Made by a program: the position numbers and the translations under genes. A DNA stretch of 64,000 nt from Glaciibacter superstes DSM 21135 (GTDB lineage: Bacteria > Actinomycetota > Actinomycetes > Actinomycetales > Microbacteriaceae): NCBI RefSeq assembly GCF_000421145.1, contig NZ_ATWH01000003.1:296867-360866 (forward strand), written 5' to 3'. Under the pieces are notes generated by a model. The model had not been told where the DNA came from. It ran no database searches and worked only from the letters and a program-made list of their open reading frames with translations. Below are positions 41,554 to 51,100 of the stretch, one piece after another. Position 1 is the stretch's first letter; each line of letters starts with the position of its first letter.

Positions 41554-43047
41554 TCACGCTTCCTGCATATAACGCAGTGGGATGTCGATGGTCACCTCTG
41601 TGCCGCTGCCCATCATGGTGTGCCAGTCGATGGTGCCGCTCAGCTCACCCTGGATCAGGGTGCGGATGATCTGGGTACCGAGACCGGAACCGACCTTGCC
41701 CTCCGGCAGGCCTGACCCGTTATCGCGCACCACGACGGTCAGTCGCTCCTCGTTGCGCTTCGCTTCGATGACGACCTCGCCCTCGCGGCCGGCGAGGCCA
41801 TGTTCGACGGCGTTGGTGACAAGTTCGGTGAGGGCCAGCGCCAGCGGGGTCGCGTAGGCGCTTGGCAGGGTTCCGAAGCTTCCAGAGAAGCGCGGGTGCG
41901 CTGTAGTGTTGTGCGCGGAGGCCACCTCGGCGATCAGCAACAGCACCCGGTCGAACACGGCATCGAAATCGACGATCTGGCTGAGGCCCTCCGACAACGT
42001 GTCGTGCACAACGGCAATCGCCCCCACACGACGCATCGCCTGGGTGAGCGCCTCGCGAGCAGTGTCAGAGTGAGTGCGTCTGGCCTGGATCCGCAGCAGC
42101 GACGCGACAGTCTGGAGATTGTTCTTCACCCGGTGGTGGATCTCCCGGATGGTCGCATCCTTCGTGATCAGCTCGCGTTCCTGGTGACGCAGCTCGCTGA
42201 CGTCGCGCGACAGCACGATCGCCCCGATGCGTTCACCGCGGTTGCGCACGGGAATCGCGCGCAACGAAACGGTCACTCCCCGTGCCTCGATATCCGTACG
42301 CCATGGCGCCCGCCCGGTGACCACGAGCGGCAGCGATTCGTCGATGACCGCCCGCCCGCTGAGCAGGCGGGTCGTCACCTCGGCGAGGGACTCGCCCTCG
42401 AGTTCGTCGGCAAATCCCATGCGGTTGAACGCTGACAGCGCGTTCGGGCTTGCGAACGTCGTCAGGCCGTCGACGTCAAGACGAATCAGGCCATCGGATG
42501 CGCGTGGCGCGCCCCTGCGCGGCCCTGTCGGTGCACCAAGATCCGGAAAATCGCCCGAAGCGATCATGCCGAAGAGGTCGTCTGCGCACTCGTTGAATGT
42601 CAGCTCCTGGCGGCTCGGCATGCGCGCTTCGCTGAGGTTCGTATGCCGGGTGAGCACGGCGATCGGCGTTTCGGTGATCGCGGCCCCATTGGGTGCGAGA
42701 CGGCGCATCACCGGGATCGCACGAACCCGAGTTGGAGTCTCCTCGTACCAGTCCGGCGCAGACGTGTCGACGATCTTCGCGGTCTCGAACGCCTCCGTGA
42801 CCTGCTTTCGCCACTCTCCCTTGATGTTCTGCCCCACGAAGTCGCGGTAGAACAGCGTCGCAGCGCTGGATGGCCTGGCGTGTGCAACGGCGACAAAACT
42901 GCCACTGTCGGTCGGCACCCAGACCACGATGTCGGCGAATGCGAGGTCGGCAAGCAGCTGGCCGTCTGACACGAGCATGTGCAGCCAGTCCACATCTTCG
43001 GCACTGCTGCTGCCCTGGGCGAGAACAAGATCACTGAGCGTTGACAC
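41554..43047 (-). CDS. pdtaS: Sensor histidine kinase, PdtaS-like (GAF-PAS-HisKA_2-HATPase)
   Basis: A 497-residue cytosolic kinase from GTG 43047 (VSTLSDLVLAQG), matching the N-terminus of mycobacterial PdtaS. An N-terminal GAF domain covers about 15-150, a PAS domain about 185-290 (GLIRLDVDGLTTFASPNALS), then the HisKA_2 phosphoacceptor box IREIHHRVKNNLQTVASLLR near residue 300-320, and a HATPase domain with TELVTNAVEHGLAG and DNGSGLPEG. In mycobacteria it phosphorylates an RNA-binding antiterminator PdtaR and senses cyclic di-GMP. No pdtaR is in this window. The frame stays open upstream but that extension lacks homology. Confidence 0.87.
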   Translation of the reverse strand: MSTLSDLVLAQGSSSAEDVDWLHMLVSDGQLLADLAFADIVVWVPTDSGSFVAVAHARPSSAATLFYRDFVGQNIKGEWRKQVTEAFETAKIVDTSAPDWYEETPTRVRAIPVMRRLAPNGAAITETPIAVLTRHTNLSEARMPSRQELTFNECADDLFGMIASGDFPDLGAPTGPRRGAPRASDGLIRLDVDGLTTFASPNALSAFNRMGFADELEGESLAEVTTRLLSGRAVIDESLPLVVTGRAPWRTDIEARGVTVSLRAIPVRNRGERIGAIVLSRDVSELRHQERELITKDATIREIHHRVKNNLQTVASLLRIQARRTHSDTAREALTQAMRRVGAIAVVHDTLSEGLSQIVDFDAVFDRVLLLIAEVASAHNTTAHPRFSGSFGTLPSAYATPLALALTELVTNAVEHGLAGREGEVVIEAKRNEERLTVVVRDNGSGLPEGKVGSGLGTQIIRTLIQGELSGTIDWHTMMGSGTEVTIDIPLRYMQEA

Positions 43048-43123
43048 GATCACCAGCCTAGGTGTTTTCTGGTCGACCGCAGGTCGCCTGTGACCGCAGG
43101 TCGCCGCGGTCAGGTCGCCGCCG

Positions 43124-44380
43124 TCAGGTCGCCGCCGCCGTGCGGCGCCACCGCGAGGTCTTCCGACGGCGCCCGGTGACCGGCGCGGGCTCCGGCAGGA
43201 GTACAGAGCGCACAAAGCGACGGATGCCGGCCCTCGCCGGCGACTTCGGCGCGGCATCCCGCAGTGTGCGCCCGGTCAGCACTGCAGCGTCGACGCCCTG
43301 CTGGTCGTGCGGCACGAGAACCGGGTCTTCGATGTTGCCGAACCTGCGCAGGGTGGAAACGACCTGTCCATTCGGGTCGAGGCCGATGGCACTGGCGCGC
43401 ACCCGGTTCATCACCACGCTCACCTTCTCAGTGGTGAGCACCTCTGCCAGCTCCACCCACGAGCGCAGGAACCGCGCCATCCCGACCGGGTCGGCGAGCC
43501 CCACCGCTACCACCTGGTCTGCCTGCGCCAGCGCTCCCAGCGTCGCCGCGTTCCGCCGCGGCGCAAACAGGTCGCTGGAGATCTCCTCGTCGCTCTCCAG
43601 GCTGAATCCGGTATCGAGCACCACGTAGTCCACCCAGTGTTTCAGCGCCTGGATCGTCGTGGTCACCCGTTCCCCTGAGAGCTCGGGCCAGCGAGACGGC
43701 CGGCCGATGCCGGTGAGCACCCAGAACGCACCCTGTGGCGAGTTGTACCGCTGGGCGATTCGTTCCAGTTCCGCCTGGTTCAGGCTGTCGGATCCGGCCA
43801 ACCGGCAGGCCGCCGCGAAGCCAGGCGCTTCGTCGAGCATGCCGAGGCTGGGTGCCACAGATCCGCTGTAGGTGTCGACGTCTGCCAGTGCGACGGTGTG
43901 TCCGGCGGCCGCGATCTCTGCCGCGATGTTGATGGCAAGGGTGGTGCGCCCCGGCGCGCCTGCCGGCCCCCACACGGCAATCACGGAACCGGATTCGAGT
44001 GCCGGCGATGAGCGCGCAGTGTCGCCGGCTCGCAGTGGCACAACGATCCCGCCCGAGATCAGCGCGTCGATCTGCGTCCAGTCGGACGCGACGTCCAGCA
44101 CCTCGTACAATCCGAGCGAAGCCGCGTAGCGGCGTTCGTGATCGGATGCCACAACCGCGATCACACGCACGCCGCGATCATCTGCGGCGCTGATCAGCTC
44201 GGCACTGAGCGTGGCGCGCATAGCCTGCACGAGCGCTATCTCCGGCGCCTGAGCGGAGATAGCGGCGACGACATCCGGTGCTGTTTCATAGCGCGCAAGC
44301 ACCGTGTGCCCGTGATCGACCAGCAGGGTGATCATGCGGTCCTCGAAGCGCCGTTCCAGCGCGAGGACGACGGTGGCCAC
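43124..44380 (-). CDS. CpaE/MinD-like P-loop ATPase (TadZ-type, orphan)
   Basis: A 418-residue protein with an N-terminal receiver-like region (about 1-130) and a C-terminal ParA/MinD ATPase. GPAGAPGRTTLAINIAAEI near residue 155 is the deviant Walker A (Gly in place of the Lys at the usual first position, then R-T-T), DVDTYSGS is the switch region and DYVVLDTGF is the Walker B. The ATPase usually positions Flp pilus or polar machinery (CpaE/TadZ). No pilus genes surround it, so its role here is unknown. GTG 44380 shares one base with the stop of the SAF gene (TAGTG), and GGAAGGAG lies just upstream, so the two genes are coupled. Confidence 0.8.
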   Translation of the reverse strand: MATVVLALERRFEDRMITLLVDHGHTVLARYETAPDVVAAISAQAPEIALVQAMRATLSAELISAADDRGVRVIAVVASDHERRYAASLGLYEVLDVASDWTQIDALISGGIVVPLRAGDTARSSPALESGSVIAVWGPAGAPGRTTLAINIAAEIAAAGHTVALADVDTYSGSVAPSLGMLDEAPGFAAACRLAGSDSLNQAELERIAQRYNSPQGAFWVLTGIGRPSRWPELSGERVTTTIQALKHWVDYVVLDTGFSLESDEEISSDLFAPRRNAATLGALAQADQVVAVGLADPVGMARFLRSWVELAEVLTTEKVSVVMNRVRASAIGLDPNGQVVSTLRRFGNIEDPVLVPHDQQGVDAAVLTGRTLRDAAPKSPARAGIRRFVRSVLLPEPAPVTGRRRKTSRWRRTAAAT

Positions 44381-45018
44381 TACTCCTTCCCCAGCGGCGT
44401 GTCGACGGGAACGATGGCCATCGAGTCGTTGTTGGCGATCGCCTCGAGCACCGCGGCGACCTTGCTGCGGGGCACCTGCACTTCGACCGACTCGCCCCCA
44501 GAGGCCGCGATCAGGCCGGTCGGCTCGACCAGTCGCACGACGCTCGCCTTTCCCACCAGCACTGCCGGGGGGCCGAACTGGCCGTGTTCCGTCGCTTTTG
44601 CCGACCAGACATCGACGCTGGAACCCGGACCGATCGCACCAGAGAGCGTGCCGTTCACCTCGATGACAACGCTGGTAACGGATGCCCCCGCGCGCGATCC
44701 GACCGCGGAGACCGGCACAAGTTCGCCTGCCGCGATCCGGCGCGTGACCACCAGCCCATCCTGAGGGATGCGCCCCGGCGTGACATACAGGTCTGGGGCC
44801 CCTTCGAGTCGAACCTGGGTGATCGCCAGATCGTCTGCGTCGACACGGTCGCCGACGGTGAGCGCATCGTGCGCCGCGTACACGGTCACCGAGCGGTCCA
44901 TCCCCTGCACCACGGCCCCCACTCCGACGACGGATGCCACCACAAGGGCCAGCCCGATGGCGAATCGGGGATCGAACCAGAAACGTCTTCGTGTCGGTGC
45001 ACCTGTGGGAGTGGTCAT
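44380..45018 (-). CDS. SAF-domain protein (CpaB/FlgA-like), orphan
   Basis: A 212-residue protein with one N-terminal transmembrane helix (RFAIGLALVVASVVGVGAVV, about 18-37) and a SAF domain (about 45-110; AHDALTVGDRVDADDLAITQV) followed by a beta-rich region (RcpC/CpaB-like) ending at the C-terminus. In pilus systems CpaB is an extracytoplasmic or periplasmic assembly protein. It is coupled to the CpaE-like ATPase downstream, a pairing seen in Flp/Tad clusters, but no other Tad gene is here. It is divergent from the BldC-like gene; a consensus DnaA box lies in the gap. Confidence 0.78.
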   Translation of the reverse strand: MTTPTGAPTRRRFWFDPRFAIGLALVVASVVGVGAVVQGMDRSVTVYAAHDALTVGDRVDADDLAITQVRLEGAPDLYVTPGRIPQDGLVVTRRIAAGELVPVSAVGSRAGASVTSVVIEVNGTLSGAIGPGSSVDVWSAKATEHGQFGPPAVLVGKASVVRLVEPTGLIAASGGESVEVQVPRSKVAAVLEAIANNDSMAIVPVDTPLGKE

Positions 45019-45083
45019 CCGTCAGCTCGCCTTCCATTCGGTTCGGATACCATCGTGCCGCTTTCGGCGCCATCGTGGGAAAG

Positions 45084-45092
45084 TTATCCACA
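45084..45092 (+). promoter_or_regulatory. Consensus DnaA box 1 (TTATCCACA)
   Basis: Exact 9-mer in the gap between the divergent SAF and BldC-like genes. The flanking GTTATCCACAGGC is identical at 46113-46125. No origin features are nearby. Confidence 0.6.
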
Positions 45093-45131
45093 GGCGCCCC
45101 GCCAGGCCTCGCAACAACGGATAATCGATGC

Positions 45132-45440
45132 ATGAACGATTCCGTGCCGTCCGACTCACTGGGCCGTTTCCTGACCCTCGGTGACACCGCGGAGCTCCTG
45201 AACGTCTCAGCGGCAGAGGCACTTGATCTGGTGCGCACCGGGGAACTGCCCGCGATTCGCATCGGAACCGGCCGCGTATGGCGGGTTGAACGCGCGGTTC
45301 TCGAGTCGTACATCGAGGCCAAGTACGAGGAGGCCAGGCGGATCGCCCTGTGGGAGCAGTCCGATTTTGCGAATCTCCCTGAGCTGTCTGGCGGCCAAAT
45401 CATTCGACCGGACGGCCGAACGAGCCGTCCGGCACACTGA
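45132..45440 (+). CDS. BldC/excisionase-like HTH protein
   Basis: A 102-residue protein with a MerR-superfamily winged HTH: FLTLGDTAELLNVSAAEALDLVRTG (about 14-37, read in parts), then LPAIRIGTGRVWRVERAVLESYIEAKYEEAR. This matches the BldC type of small DNA-binding protein. The ATG at 45132 is the conserved start. It is divergent from the SAF/CpaE pair, which suggests it regulates them. Confidence 0.78.
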   Translation: MNDSVPSDSLGRFLTLGDTAELLNVSAAEALDLVRTGELPAIRIGTGRVWRVERAVLESYIEAKYEEARRIALWEQSDFANLPELSGGQIIRPDGRTSRPAH

Positions 45441-45477
45441 GCCGGCCGTCCAGCTCATCCCGTCCGGCTCATCCCGC

Positions 45478-46074
45478 TCAGCTCATCTTGATGAGGGCGA
45501 TCTGGCTGAACGGCACCAGCCGGTACTGACGCACGTCGCGCGAACGTCTGAGCGTGCCGGCGTCGTGAACGGCGAGGTCGAGATGATCCCGCCCGACCCT
45601 GTCGATCGTTCCGCTCAGTGAGCCGGTTGGCGTGCAGATCTCGACGGTGCGTCGGCGGCGACAGAGATCTCGGACCACGAAGCTGAGCCCGATGCGGTCG
45701 ACAACCCGTGCCGAAGATGGAGGTTCATCTGCCAGCGACGGTTCGACCTGCTCCCTGGCCAGGATGACGCCGGAGACGGCAGCCAGCGGGAGCACACACT
45801 GGGCTCGCCCTGCGCCTTCCACGAGGTCGGCCGCGAGCCAGTCCTTTCCGAATGTTGTCGGGCGCAGGGTGATCGCGTCACCGGTCACGAGTACGATCCG
45901 GAGGATTGCCCTTCCACCCGGGCCAGCCGAACTCGACAGGCTGGCGAGCCTGCTGCGAAGCGAGAGTCGGCCGAGGCGCAGCCTCTCCTCTTCCGCGCGC
46001 AGGTCGACCTCGTCGGCATTCAGCTCGTTTTCGAGCTGGCTCTCAAGGTCGTCGAACAGGTTGTCCCAGCGCAC
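45478..46074 (-). CDS. Conserved hypothetical actinobacterial protein
   Basis: A 198-residue protein. The N-terminal half is acidic and helical (DNLFDDLESQLENELNADEV then LRAEEERLRLGRLSLRSRL, likely coiled coil), and the C-terminal half is beta-rich (IVLVTGDAITLRPTTFG, GSLSGTIDRVGRDHLDLAVH). No signal, membrane helix or catalytic motif is visible. I do not recognise a function. It converges with the BldC-like gene and diverges from the Rv3235-family gene. Confidence 0.65.
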   Translation of the reverse strand: MRWDNLFDDLESQLENELNADEVDLRAEEERLRLGRLSLRSRLASLSSSAGPGGRAILRIVLVTGDAITLRPTTFGKDWLAADLVEGAGRAQCVLPLAAVSGVILAREQVEPSLADEPPSSARVVDRIGLSFVVRDLCRRRRTVEICTPTGSLSGTIDRVGRDHLDLAVHDAGTLRRSRDVRQYRLVPFSQIALIKMS

Positions 46075-46113
46075 ATCCTCGAAACTAGCCGGAATCGGCG
46101 CGCGGCGCCCACG

Positions 46114-46122
46114 TTATCCACA
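46114..46122 (+). promoter_or_regulatory. Consensus DnaA box 2 (TTATCCACA)
   Basis: Exact 9-mer in the 193-bp gap between the conserved hypothetical gene and the Rv3235-family gene. Confidence 0.6.
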
Positions 46123-46267
46123 GGCCATATAAACCCTAGACACCGCGCGGGTGGGACTGGTTGAGTTTCTGCCAACGCTTGGCCCCTGAATGGGGCTACT
46201 GTGCGGCTAGCCCGATGCATCCGGCACCTGACGACGTCGACCAGACACCTCGCGCATCGGAGTCGCC

Positions 46268-46801
46268 ATGAACCCTCGCCTCGCCCACGCCGTCGATACC
46301 CACGCCGTCGATACCCACGAAGCTGATAGTGACGCACCTGATACCGACGCAGAGGTTGCCGACGCCACTGAAACGCATTCTGTCGACGCGGGTCTCGCCG
46401 GCACCGATCTGGTCGCAGCCGGCACCGACTTCTTCGGCCATCAGCCGGCAACCCGCAGCGACCTGCCTGATCCTGAACCGCTGCTGATCAACCTGAGCCG
46501 GTGCGTGATCGAGGTGCTGGCCGGAGTACGCGAACTCGACCAGGTGGCCAGGTGGGTCAGCGACGATGTCTATCGGCATCTGCTCAAGCGTGTGGTGCTC
46601 TCGGCACGAGCCCGGGCGGTGAAAGGGCAGCGACCCCGGCGCCCCACGATCACGATCGGGCGGATCAGCACCTCAGAGCCGCGTGACGGTGTCATCGAGG
46701 CGGTAGTGATGGTGCACGGCAAAGGACGCGCCAGGGCGGTCGCCATCCGATTGGAGGGGCTCGACCACCGCTGGCGCGCCAGCGCCGTCAACGTGCTCTA
46801 G
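46268..46801 (+). CDS. Rv3235-family protein
   Basis: A 177-residue protein with a variable, Asp/Ala/Thr-rich N-terminal half and a conserved C-terminal region starting near residue 75 (LINLSRCVIEVLAGVRELDQVARWVSDDVY, read in parts) and ending IRLEGLDHRWRASAVNVL. This matches the actinobacterial Rv3235 family that sits near secA. The cytosolic location and charged C-terminal half suggest a nucleic-acid or ribosome role, but no function is known. The N-terminus contains a HAVDTHAVDTH repeat from a 15-bp DNA repeat at 46286-46315. Confidence 0.78.
   Translation: MNPRLAHAVDTHAVDTHEADSDAPDTDAEVADATETHSVDAGLAGTDLVAAGTDFFGHQPATRSDLPDPEPLLINLSRCVIEVLAGVRELDQVARWVSDDVYRHLLKRVVLSARARAVKGQRPRRPTITIGRISTSEPRDGVIEAVVMVHGKGRARAVAIRLEGLDHRWRASAVNVL
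46286..46315 (+). repeat. 15-bp in-frame tandem repeat
   Basis: CACGCCGTCGATACC occurs at 46286-46300 and again at 46301-46315, encoding HAVDT repeats near the N-terminus of the Rv3235-family protein. Confidence 0.65.
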
Positions 46802-46805
46802 ACGG

Positions 46806-47294
46806 TCACCGGGAGACGGCGTCTGTTGCCGACGTGGTGGCCGACGAAGTAGCCGATTGGTCGGCCGACGAGGTGACGGATGCCGCCTGCCGGTTTCCGA
46901 AGAGCCGGCTGCGAAGCGCGAGGAACAGCAGGACCATTCCCGCGGTGAGCAGCATGTGCCCGAGTCCGGCGATGCCCGCGATTGCGGAGCTGGACTCCTC
47001 GCCGAGCACGGTCAGAGACCCGTGGACAGCGAGCATGGCTGCGGTCAGCACGAGACCGGCGTTGTAGATCCAGAAGAACCAAGAGAACAGTTTGCTCTCG
47101 GAGAGCGCAAACAACTTCTCGAGCGCGAGCACGATCAGCAGCACGATGAACCCGAGGGTCAGCAGGTGCGTGTGAACCAGACCGAGCTGGGTGTCGCCGG
47201 TGAAGTCGTTCGCCTTGGTGAACTCACGGTAGAACAGCCCAGAGAGCACCCCGACGGCCATGTAAACGAACGAGGAGTAAAAGAGTTTCTTCAT
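46806..47294 (-). CDS. DUF2871-family membrane protein
   Basis: A 162-residue membrane protein. The start ATG 47294 gives MKKLFYSSFVYMAVGVLSGLF, the conserved N-terminus; homologues start this way. Four hydrophobic helices are visible, with FYREFTKAN and THLLTLGFIVLL between or in the first two. The C-terminal tail is a Ser/Thr/Ala-rich low-complexity region. Function unknown. It ends 4 bases from the convergent Rv3235-family gene and lies just downstream of secA. Confidence 0.8.
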   Translation of the reverse strand: MKKLFYSSFVYMAVGVLSGLFYREFTKANDFTGDTQLGLVHTHLLTLGFIVLLIVLALEKLFALSESKLFSWFFWIYNAGLVLTAAMLAVHGSLTVLGEESSSAIAGIAGLGHMLLTAGMVLLFLALRSRLFGNRQAASVTSSADQSATSSATTSATDAVSR

Positions 47295-47346
47295 ACTTCC
47301 AGCGTGCCCTGGGCGGGCCCCGTCAGCATCGTCCGAAAGTTTGAAC

Positions 47347-50172
47347 CTACTTCTTCTTGCCCTGTGACCGCCGCTCGGCCCGGTTGGCCGGCGCAGCAGT
47401 GCCGCTGCCGGCTCCATCATCCGTGCGCTGGCCGAAGGCACCGCGCTGGGCGCCGGCTGCCGGAGCGGCCGGCGCTTCCTCGTTCTTGCCGGACGCGGCG
47501 GCAGCCCTGCGGGCGCGATCGGTCGCCGCCTGCTGGATCTGCCCGCGTTGGTTGCGTACCTCGACTCCGCCGGAGTCGCTCGGTGCGGTGTAGCTGAGCT
47601 TCTCCTGGCCAGACGAATCAGGGGTGAGTCCCTTCGCGGCGACGACCGGGGCAGAGACGGCACCCGGGGCCTGGCTGACCTCGACCTCGAGGTTGAACAG
47701 GAAGCCGACGGTCTCCTCGCGAATCTGTCCCATCATCTGCTGGAACATGGCGAAGCCCTCGCGCTGGTACTCGACCAGCGGGTCGCGCTGCGCCATCGCC
47801 CTGAGGCCGATTCCGTCTTTGAGGTAGTCCATCTCGTAGAGGTGGTCACGCCAACGACGATCTATCACCGACAGCACGACCCGGCGCTCCAACTCGCGCA
47901 TCGCGGGGGCGCCTAGGGATTCTTCACGGTGCTGATAGGCGACCTTGGCATCGGAGATGATCTCTCGGCGCATGAAGTCACGGTTGATCTTGCCGCGGGT
48001 TCCGGCCTCCGTTACGACTTCGTCGATGGTCAGCCCGACTGGGTAGAGCGTCTTCAGCTCCGTCCACAGGGCGTCGAAGTCCCAGTCGTCGCCATTGCCC
48101 TCGCCGGTGTGCACGTCGAGCACCTCGTCAATCACGTCTTCGAGGAATCGCTGGGTGCGCTCGTGCAGGTCGTCACCCTCGAGGATGTGTCGGCGGTCTC
48201 CGTAAATCGCTTCACGCTGACGGTTCAACACATCGTCGTACTTCAGCACGTTCTTGCGGATCTCGGCGTTGCGGCCCTCGACCTGCGACTGCGCGCTGCG
48301 GATGGCACGGCTGACCACCTTGGATTCGATCGCCATGTCGTCCGGAACACCCTGGCGTCCCATCAGGCTCTCGGCGGCACCCGCGTTGAACAGGCGCATC
48401 AGGTCGTCGGTCAGAGACAGGTAGAAACGGCTCTCGCCCGGGTCTCCCTGGCGACCGCTACGACCTCGCAACTGGTTGTCGATGCGGCGGGATTCGTGCC
48501 GCTCGGTGCCGAGAACGTAGAGCCCTCCGGCCTCGATGACCTTGTCGGCCTCGCTCTGCACCTTCGCTTTGACCGCGGCGAACACGTCGTCCCAGGCGGT
48601 CTCGTACTCGTCAGGGGTGTCGACCGGGCTGAGGCCCTTGGCGTTCATCTCGGCGACTGCGAGGAACTCGGCGTTGCCGCCGAGCATCACGTCGGTACCA
48701 CGACCGGCCATATTGGTGGCGACGGTGACCGAACCGAGCCGCCCGGCCTGGGCGACGATCGCAGCCTCACGCGCGTGGTTCTTCGCGTTGAGAACCTCGT
48801 GTCGCACGCCCTTCTTGGCGAGCAGGCGGGAGAGGTATTCGCTCTTTTCGACGCTGGTGGTTCCGACCAGGACCGGCTGGCCCTTCTCGTGGCGCTCCAC
48901 GATGTCTTCGACGACCTGCCCGAACTTCGACTCTTCGTTCTTGTACACCAGGTCGGCCTGGTCGATTCGCTTCATCGGCTTGTTGGTCGGGATCGGGACA
49001 ACACCGAGTTTGTAGGTGCTCATGAACTCGGCCGCTTCGGTCTCCGCGGTACCGGTCATGCCGGAGAGCTTCGAGTAGAGGCGGAAGTAGTTCTGCAGCG
49101 TCACGGTGGCGAGGGTCTGGTTCTCCGCCTTGACCGCGACGCCTTCCTTGGCCTCGATGGCCTGGTGGATGCCCTCGTTGTAGCGACGGCCCATCAGGAT
49201 TCGACCGGTGTGCTCATCGACGATGAGCACCTCGCCGTTCATGACCACGTAGTCCTTGTCCTTCTTGAACAGGGCGTTGGCCTTGATGGCGTTATTGAGG
49301 AAGGAGATCAGCGGAGTGTTCGCGGATTCGTAGAGGTTGTCGATGCCGAGGTAGTCCTCGACCTTTTCGATACCGGGCTCGAGCACACCGACGGTGCGCT
49401 TCTTCTCGTCGACCTCGAAGTCCTCGTCGGGGACCAGGCGCTTCGCGAGGCTCGCGAATTCATTGAACCAGCGATTGGCTTCACCGGATGCCGGCCCAGA
49501 GATGATCAGCGGCGTGCGGGCCTCGTCGATCAGGATCGAGTCCACCTCGTCGACGATCGCGTAGTAGTGACCACGCTGCACCATGTCCGATGCCTGCCAC
49601 GCCATGTTGTCGCGCAGGTAATCGAAGCCGAACTCGTTGTTCGTTCCGTACGTGACGTCGGCGGCATACTGCTCACGGCGCTCTGGCGGAGCCTGGCCCG
49701 AAACGATGCAGCCGGTGGTCATGCCGAGGGCGCGGAACACCCGGCCCATCAGCTCACTCTGGTAGCTCGCCAGGTAGTCGTTGACCGTGATGATGTGCAC
49801 ACCGCGGCTGGTGATCGCGTTCAGGTAGGCCGGAAGCGTCGCGACGAGGGTCTTCCCCTCGCCGGTCTTCATCTCGGCGATATTGCCGAGATGGAGACCG
49901 GCGCCACCCATCAGCTGAACGTCGAAGTGCCGCAGCCCCAGCGTGCGTTTCGAGGCCTCGCGCACCGCTGCGAAGGCTTCAGGCAGCAGATCGTCGAGCG
50001 ACTCGCCGTTCGAGTACCGTTCGCGAAGCTCTACGGTCTCGTTCTTCAGCTCGTCATCGCTCAACCCCTGGAAGTCTTCTTCCAGCGCGTTGATGGCCTT
50101 CGCATAGTTTTCGAGGCGACGCAGGGTGCGCCCCTCACCAACACGAAGAACCTTTTCAAGAATTGAGGCCAC
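47347..50172 (-). CDS. secA: Preprotein translocase subunit SecA
   Basis: A 941-residue ATPase motor of the Sec export pathway, acting at the cytosolic face of SecYEG. Walker A in [22 protein letters not shown]-type [19 protein letters not shown], and helicase motifs such as TNMAGRGTD and [10 protein letters not shown] are all present. The C-terminal tail (about 840-941) is Ala/Pro/Gln-rich and ends ERRSQGKKK without the Cys zinc-finger found in many SecA proteins, as is usual for actinobacterial SecA1. ATG 50172 gives the family start [20 protein letters not shown]. It is preceded on the same strand by hpf, 61 bases upstream. Confidence 0.95.
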   Translation of the reverse strand: MASILEKVLRVGEGRTLRRLENYAKAINALEEDFQGLSDDELKNETVELRERYSNGESLDDLLPEAFAAVREASKRTLGLRHFDVQLMGGAGLHLGNIAEMKTGEGKTLVATLPAYLNAITSRGVHIITVNDYLASYQSELMGRVFRALGMTTGCIVSGQAPPERREQYAADVTYGTNNEFGFDYLRDNMAWQASDMVQRGHYYAIVDEVDSILIDEARTPLIISGPASGEANRWFNEFASLAKRLVPDEDFEVDEKKRTVGVLEPGIEKVEDYLGIDNLYESANTPLISFLNNAIKANALFKKDKDYVVMNGEVLIVDEHTGRILMGRRYNEGIHQAIEAKEGVAVKAENQTLATVTLQNYFRLYSKLSGMTGTAETEAAEFMSTYKLGVVPIPTNKPMKRIDQADLVYKNEESKFGQVVEDIVERHEKGQPVLVGTTSVEKSEYLSRLLAKKGVRHEVLNAKNHAREAAIVAQAGRLGSVTVATNMAGRGTDVMLGGNAEFLAVAEMNAKGLSPVDTPDEYETAWDDVFAAVKAKVQSEADKVIEAGGLYVLGTERHESRRIDNQLRGRSGRQGDPGESRFYLSLTDDLMRLFNAGAAESLMGRQGVPDDMAIESKVVSRAIRSAQSQVEGRNAEIRKNVLKYDDVLNRQREAIYGDRRHILEGDDLHERTQRFLEDVIDEVLDVHTGEGNGDDWDFDALWTELKTLYPVGLTIDEVVTEAGTRGKINRDFMRREIISDAKVAYQHREESLGAPAMRELERRVVLSVIDRRWRDHLYEMDYLKDGIGLRAMAQRDPLVEYQREGFAMFQQMMGQIREETVGFLFNLEVEVSQAPGAVSAPVVAAKGLTPDSSGQEKLSYTAPSDSGGVEVRNQRGQIQQAATDRARRAAAASGKNEEAPAAPAAGAQRGAFGQRTDDGAGSGTAAPANRAERRSQGKKK

Positions 50173-50233
50173 GGATGCACTCCACTAGTCGTCACGGCGC
50201 ATGGAAACACGCCTGTCGCCCAATGTTACTTGC

Positions 50234-50935
50234 TCAGCGGCTGCGTCTGCCTGCGCCCTGCGCCTCCAGGCGATCCTCTGACTGGTCTTCCAGCCCGATC
50301 ACACCGTAGTCCCAGCCTTTTCTGCGGTAGACCACGCTCGGCCGACCCGTCTCTGAGTCCTGGAACAGGTAGAAGTCGTGCCCGACCAGTTCCATGAAGT
50401 ACAGCGCATCGTCGACGGTCATCGGAGTCGACGCGAACACCTTCTTTCTGATGACAACGGGACTGTAGTCGTCTGCGTCCTCGGCATCCGCCGGCTCTTC
50501 GCTCACGATCGGGATCGCTCCGGTGCGCACCCGTTCCAGCACCTCGTCGCTGGCTGGCGTGATGTCGACGACCGCGTTGAATCCGCGACTGGAGGCTTCC
50601 TGCAGCGACATCGGGCGGTGTGCTCCACCACGGTGCACTTTCTTGCGATCCTTTGCCCTGCGCACACGTTCGAGCAGTCGCCCGAGGGCCACGTCGAAGG
50701 CTGCATACTTGTCAGAACCGTCGGCTTCCGCCCGCACAACGGGCCCCTTGCCGATCAGCGTCATTTCAACCCGGTCGTTTCCTGTCGAACCGTTCTTCTC
50801 ACCGTGCCTGCTGAGCTTGATCTCCAGCGCGAGTGCTTTCTCGGCGAGGCTCGCCACCTTCTCGGACTTTTCTGTTGCATAGTCCCGAAATCGATCGGTG
50901 ACCCCCAGGTTGCGTCCGACGATGTTAGTTTCCAT
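50234..50935 (-). CDS. hpf: Ribosome hibernation promoting factor, long form
   Basis: A 233-residue factor that dimerises ribosomes into inactive 100S particles in stationary phase. The start ATG 50935 has AGGAGG five bases upstream and gives METNIVGRNLGVTDRF, matching homologues. The N-terminal S30AE domain spans about 1-105 and the C-terminal dimerisation domain includes ALYFMELVGHDFYLFQDSETG and GWDYGVI (about 180-215). The middle linker is Glu/Asp-rich. It is between comF and secA on the same strand. Confidence 0.9.
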   Translation of the reverse strand: METNIVGRNLGVTDRFRDYATEKSEKVASLAEKALALEIKLSRHGEKNGSTGNDRVEMTLIGKGPVVRAEADGSDKYAAFDVALGRLLERVRRAKDRKKVHRGGAHRPMSLQEASSRGFNAVVDITPASDEVLERVRTGAIPIVSEEPADAEDADDYSPVVIRKKVFASTPMTVDDALYFMELVGHDFYLFQDSETGRPSVVYRRKGWDYGVIGLEDQSEDRLEAQGAGRRSR

Positions 50936-51100
50936 GACGACCTCCTGATCCGGCAGTACCGCCCAGATTCCGGGCGGTCCTTTCGCGCCTTTCACCCCAC
51001 CGTAGTCTGGCCCGGCCGATAAGTCACAGGAATTGCCGAGGAGTTTGCTGTGAAGGCCCAGATCTGTTTCTGTGAAGGCGCAGCGGTGTGCCGCACGGGC

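Noticed and set aside
45084..46122. Replication origin suggested by DnaA boxes
   Set aside because: Only isolated boxes, no AT-rich unwinding region and no dnaA, dnaN or parAB genes nearby.
47929..50166. 745-residue plus-strand open frame
   Set aside because: It is antisense to secA, whose product has all SecA motifs; high-GC codon bias opens the opposite frame.
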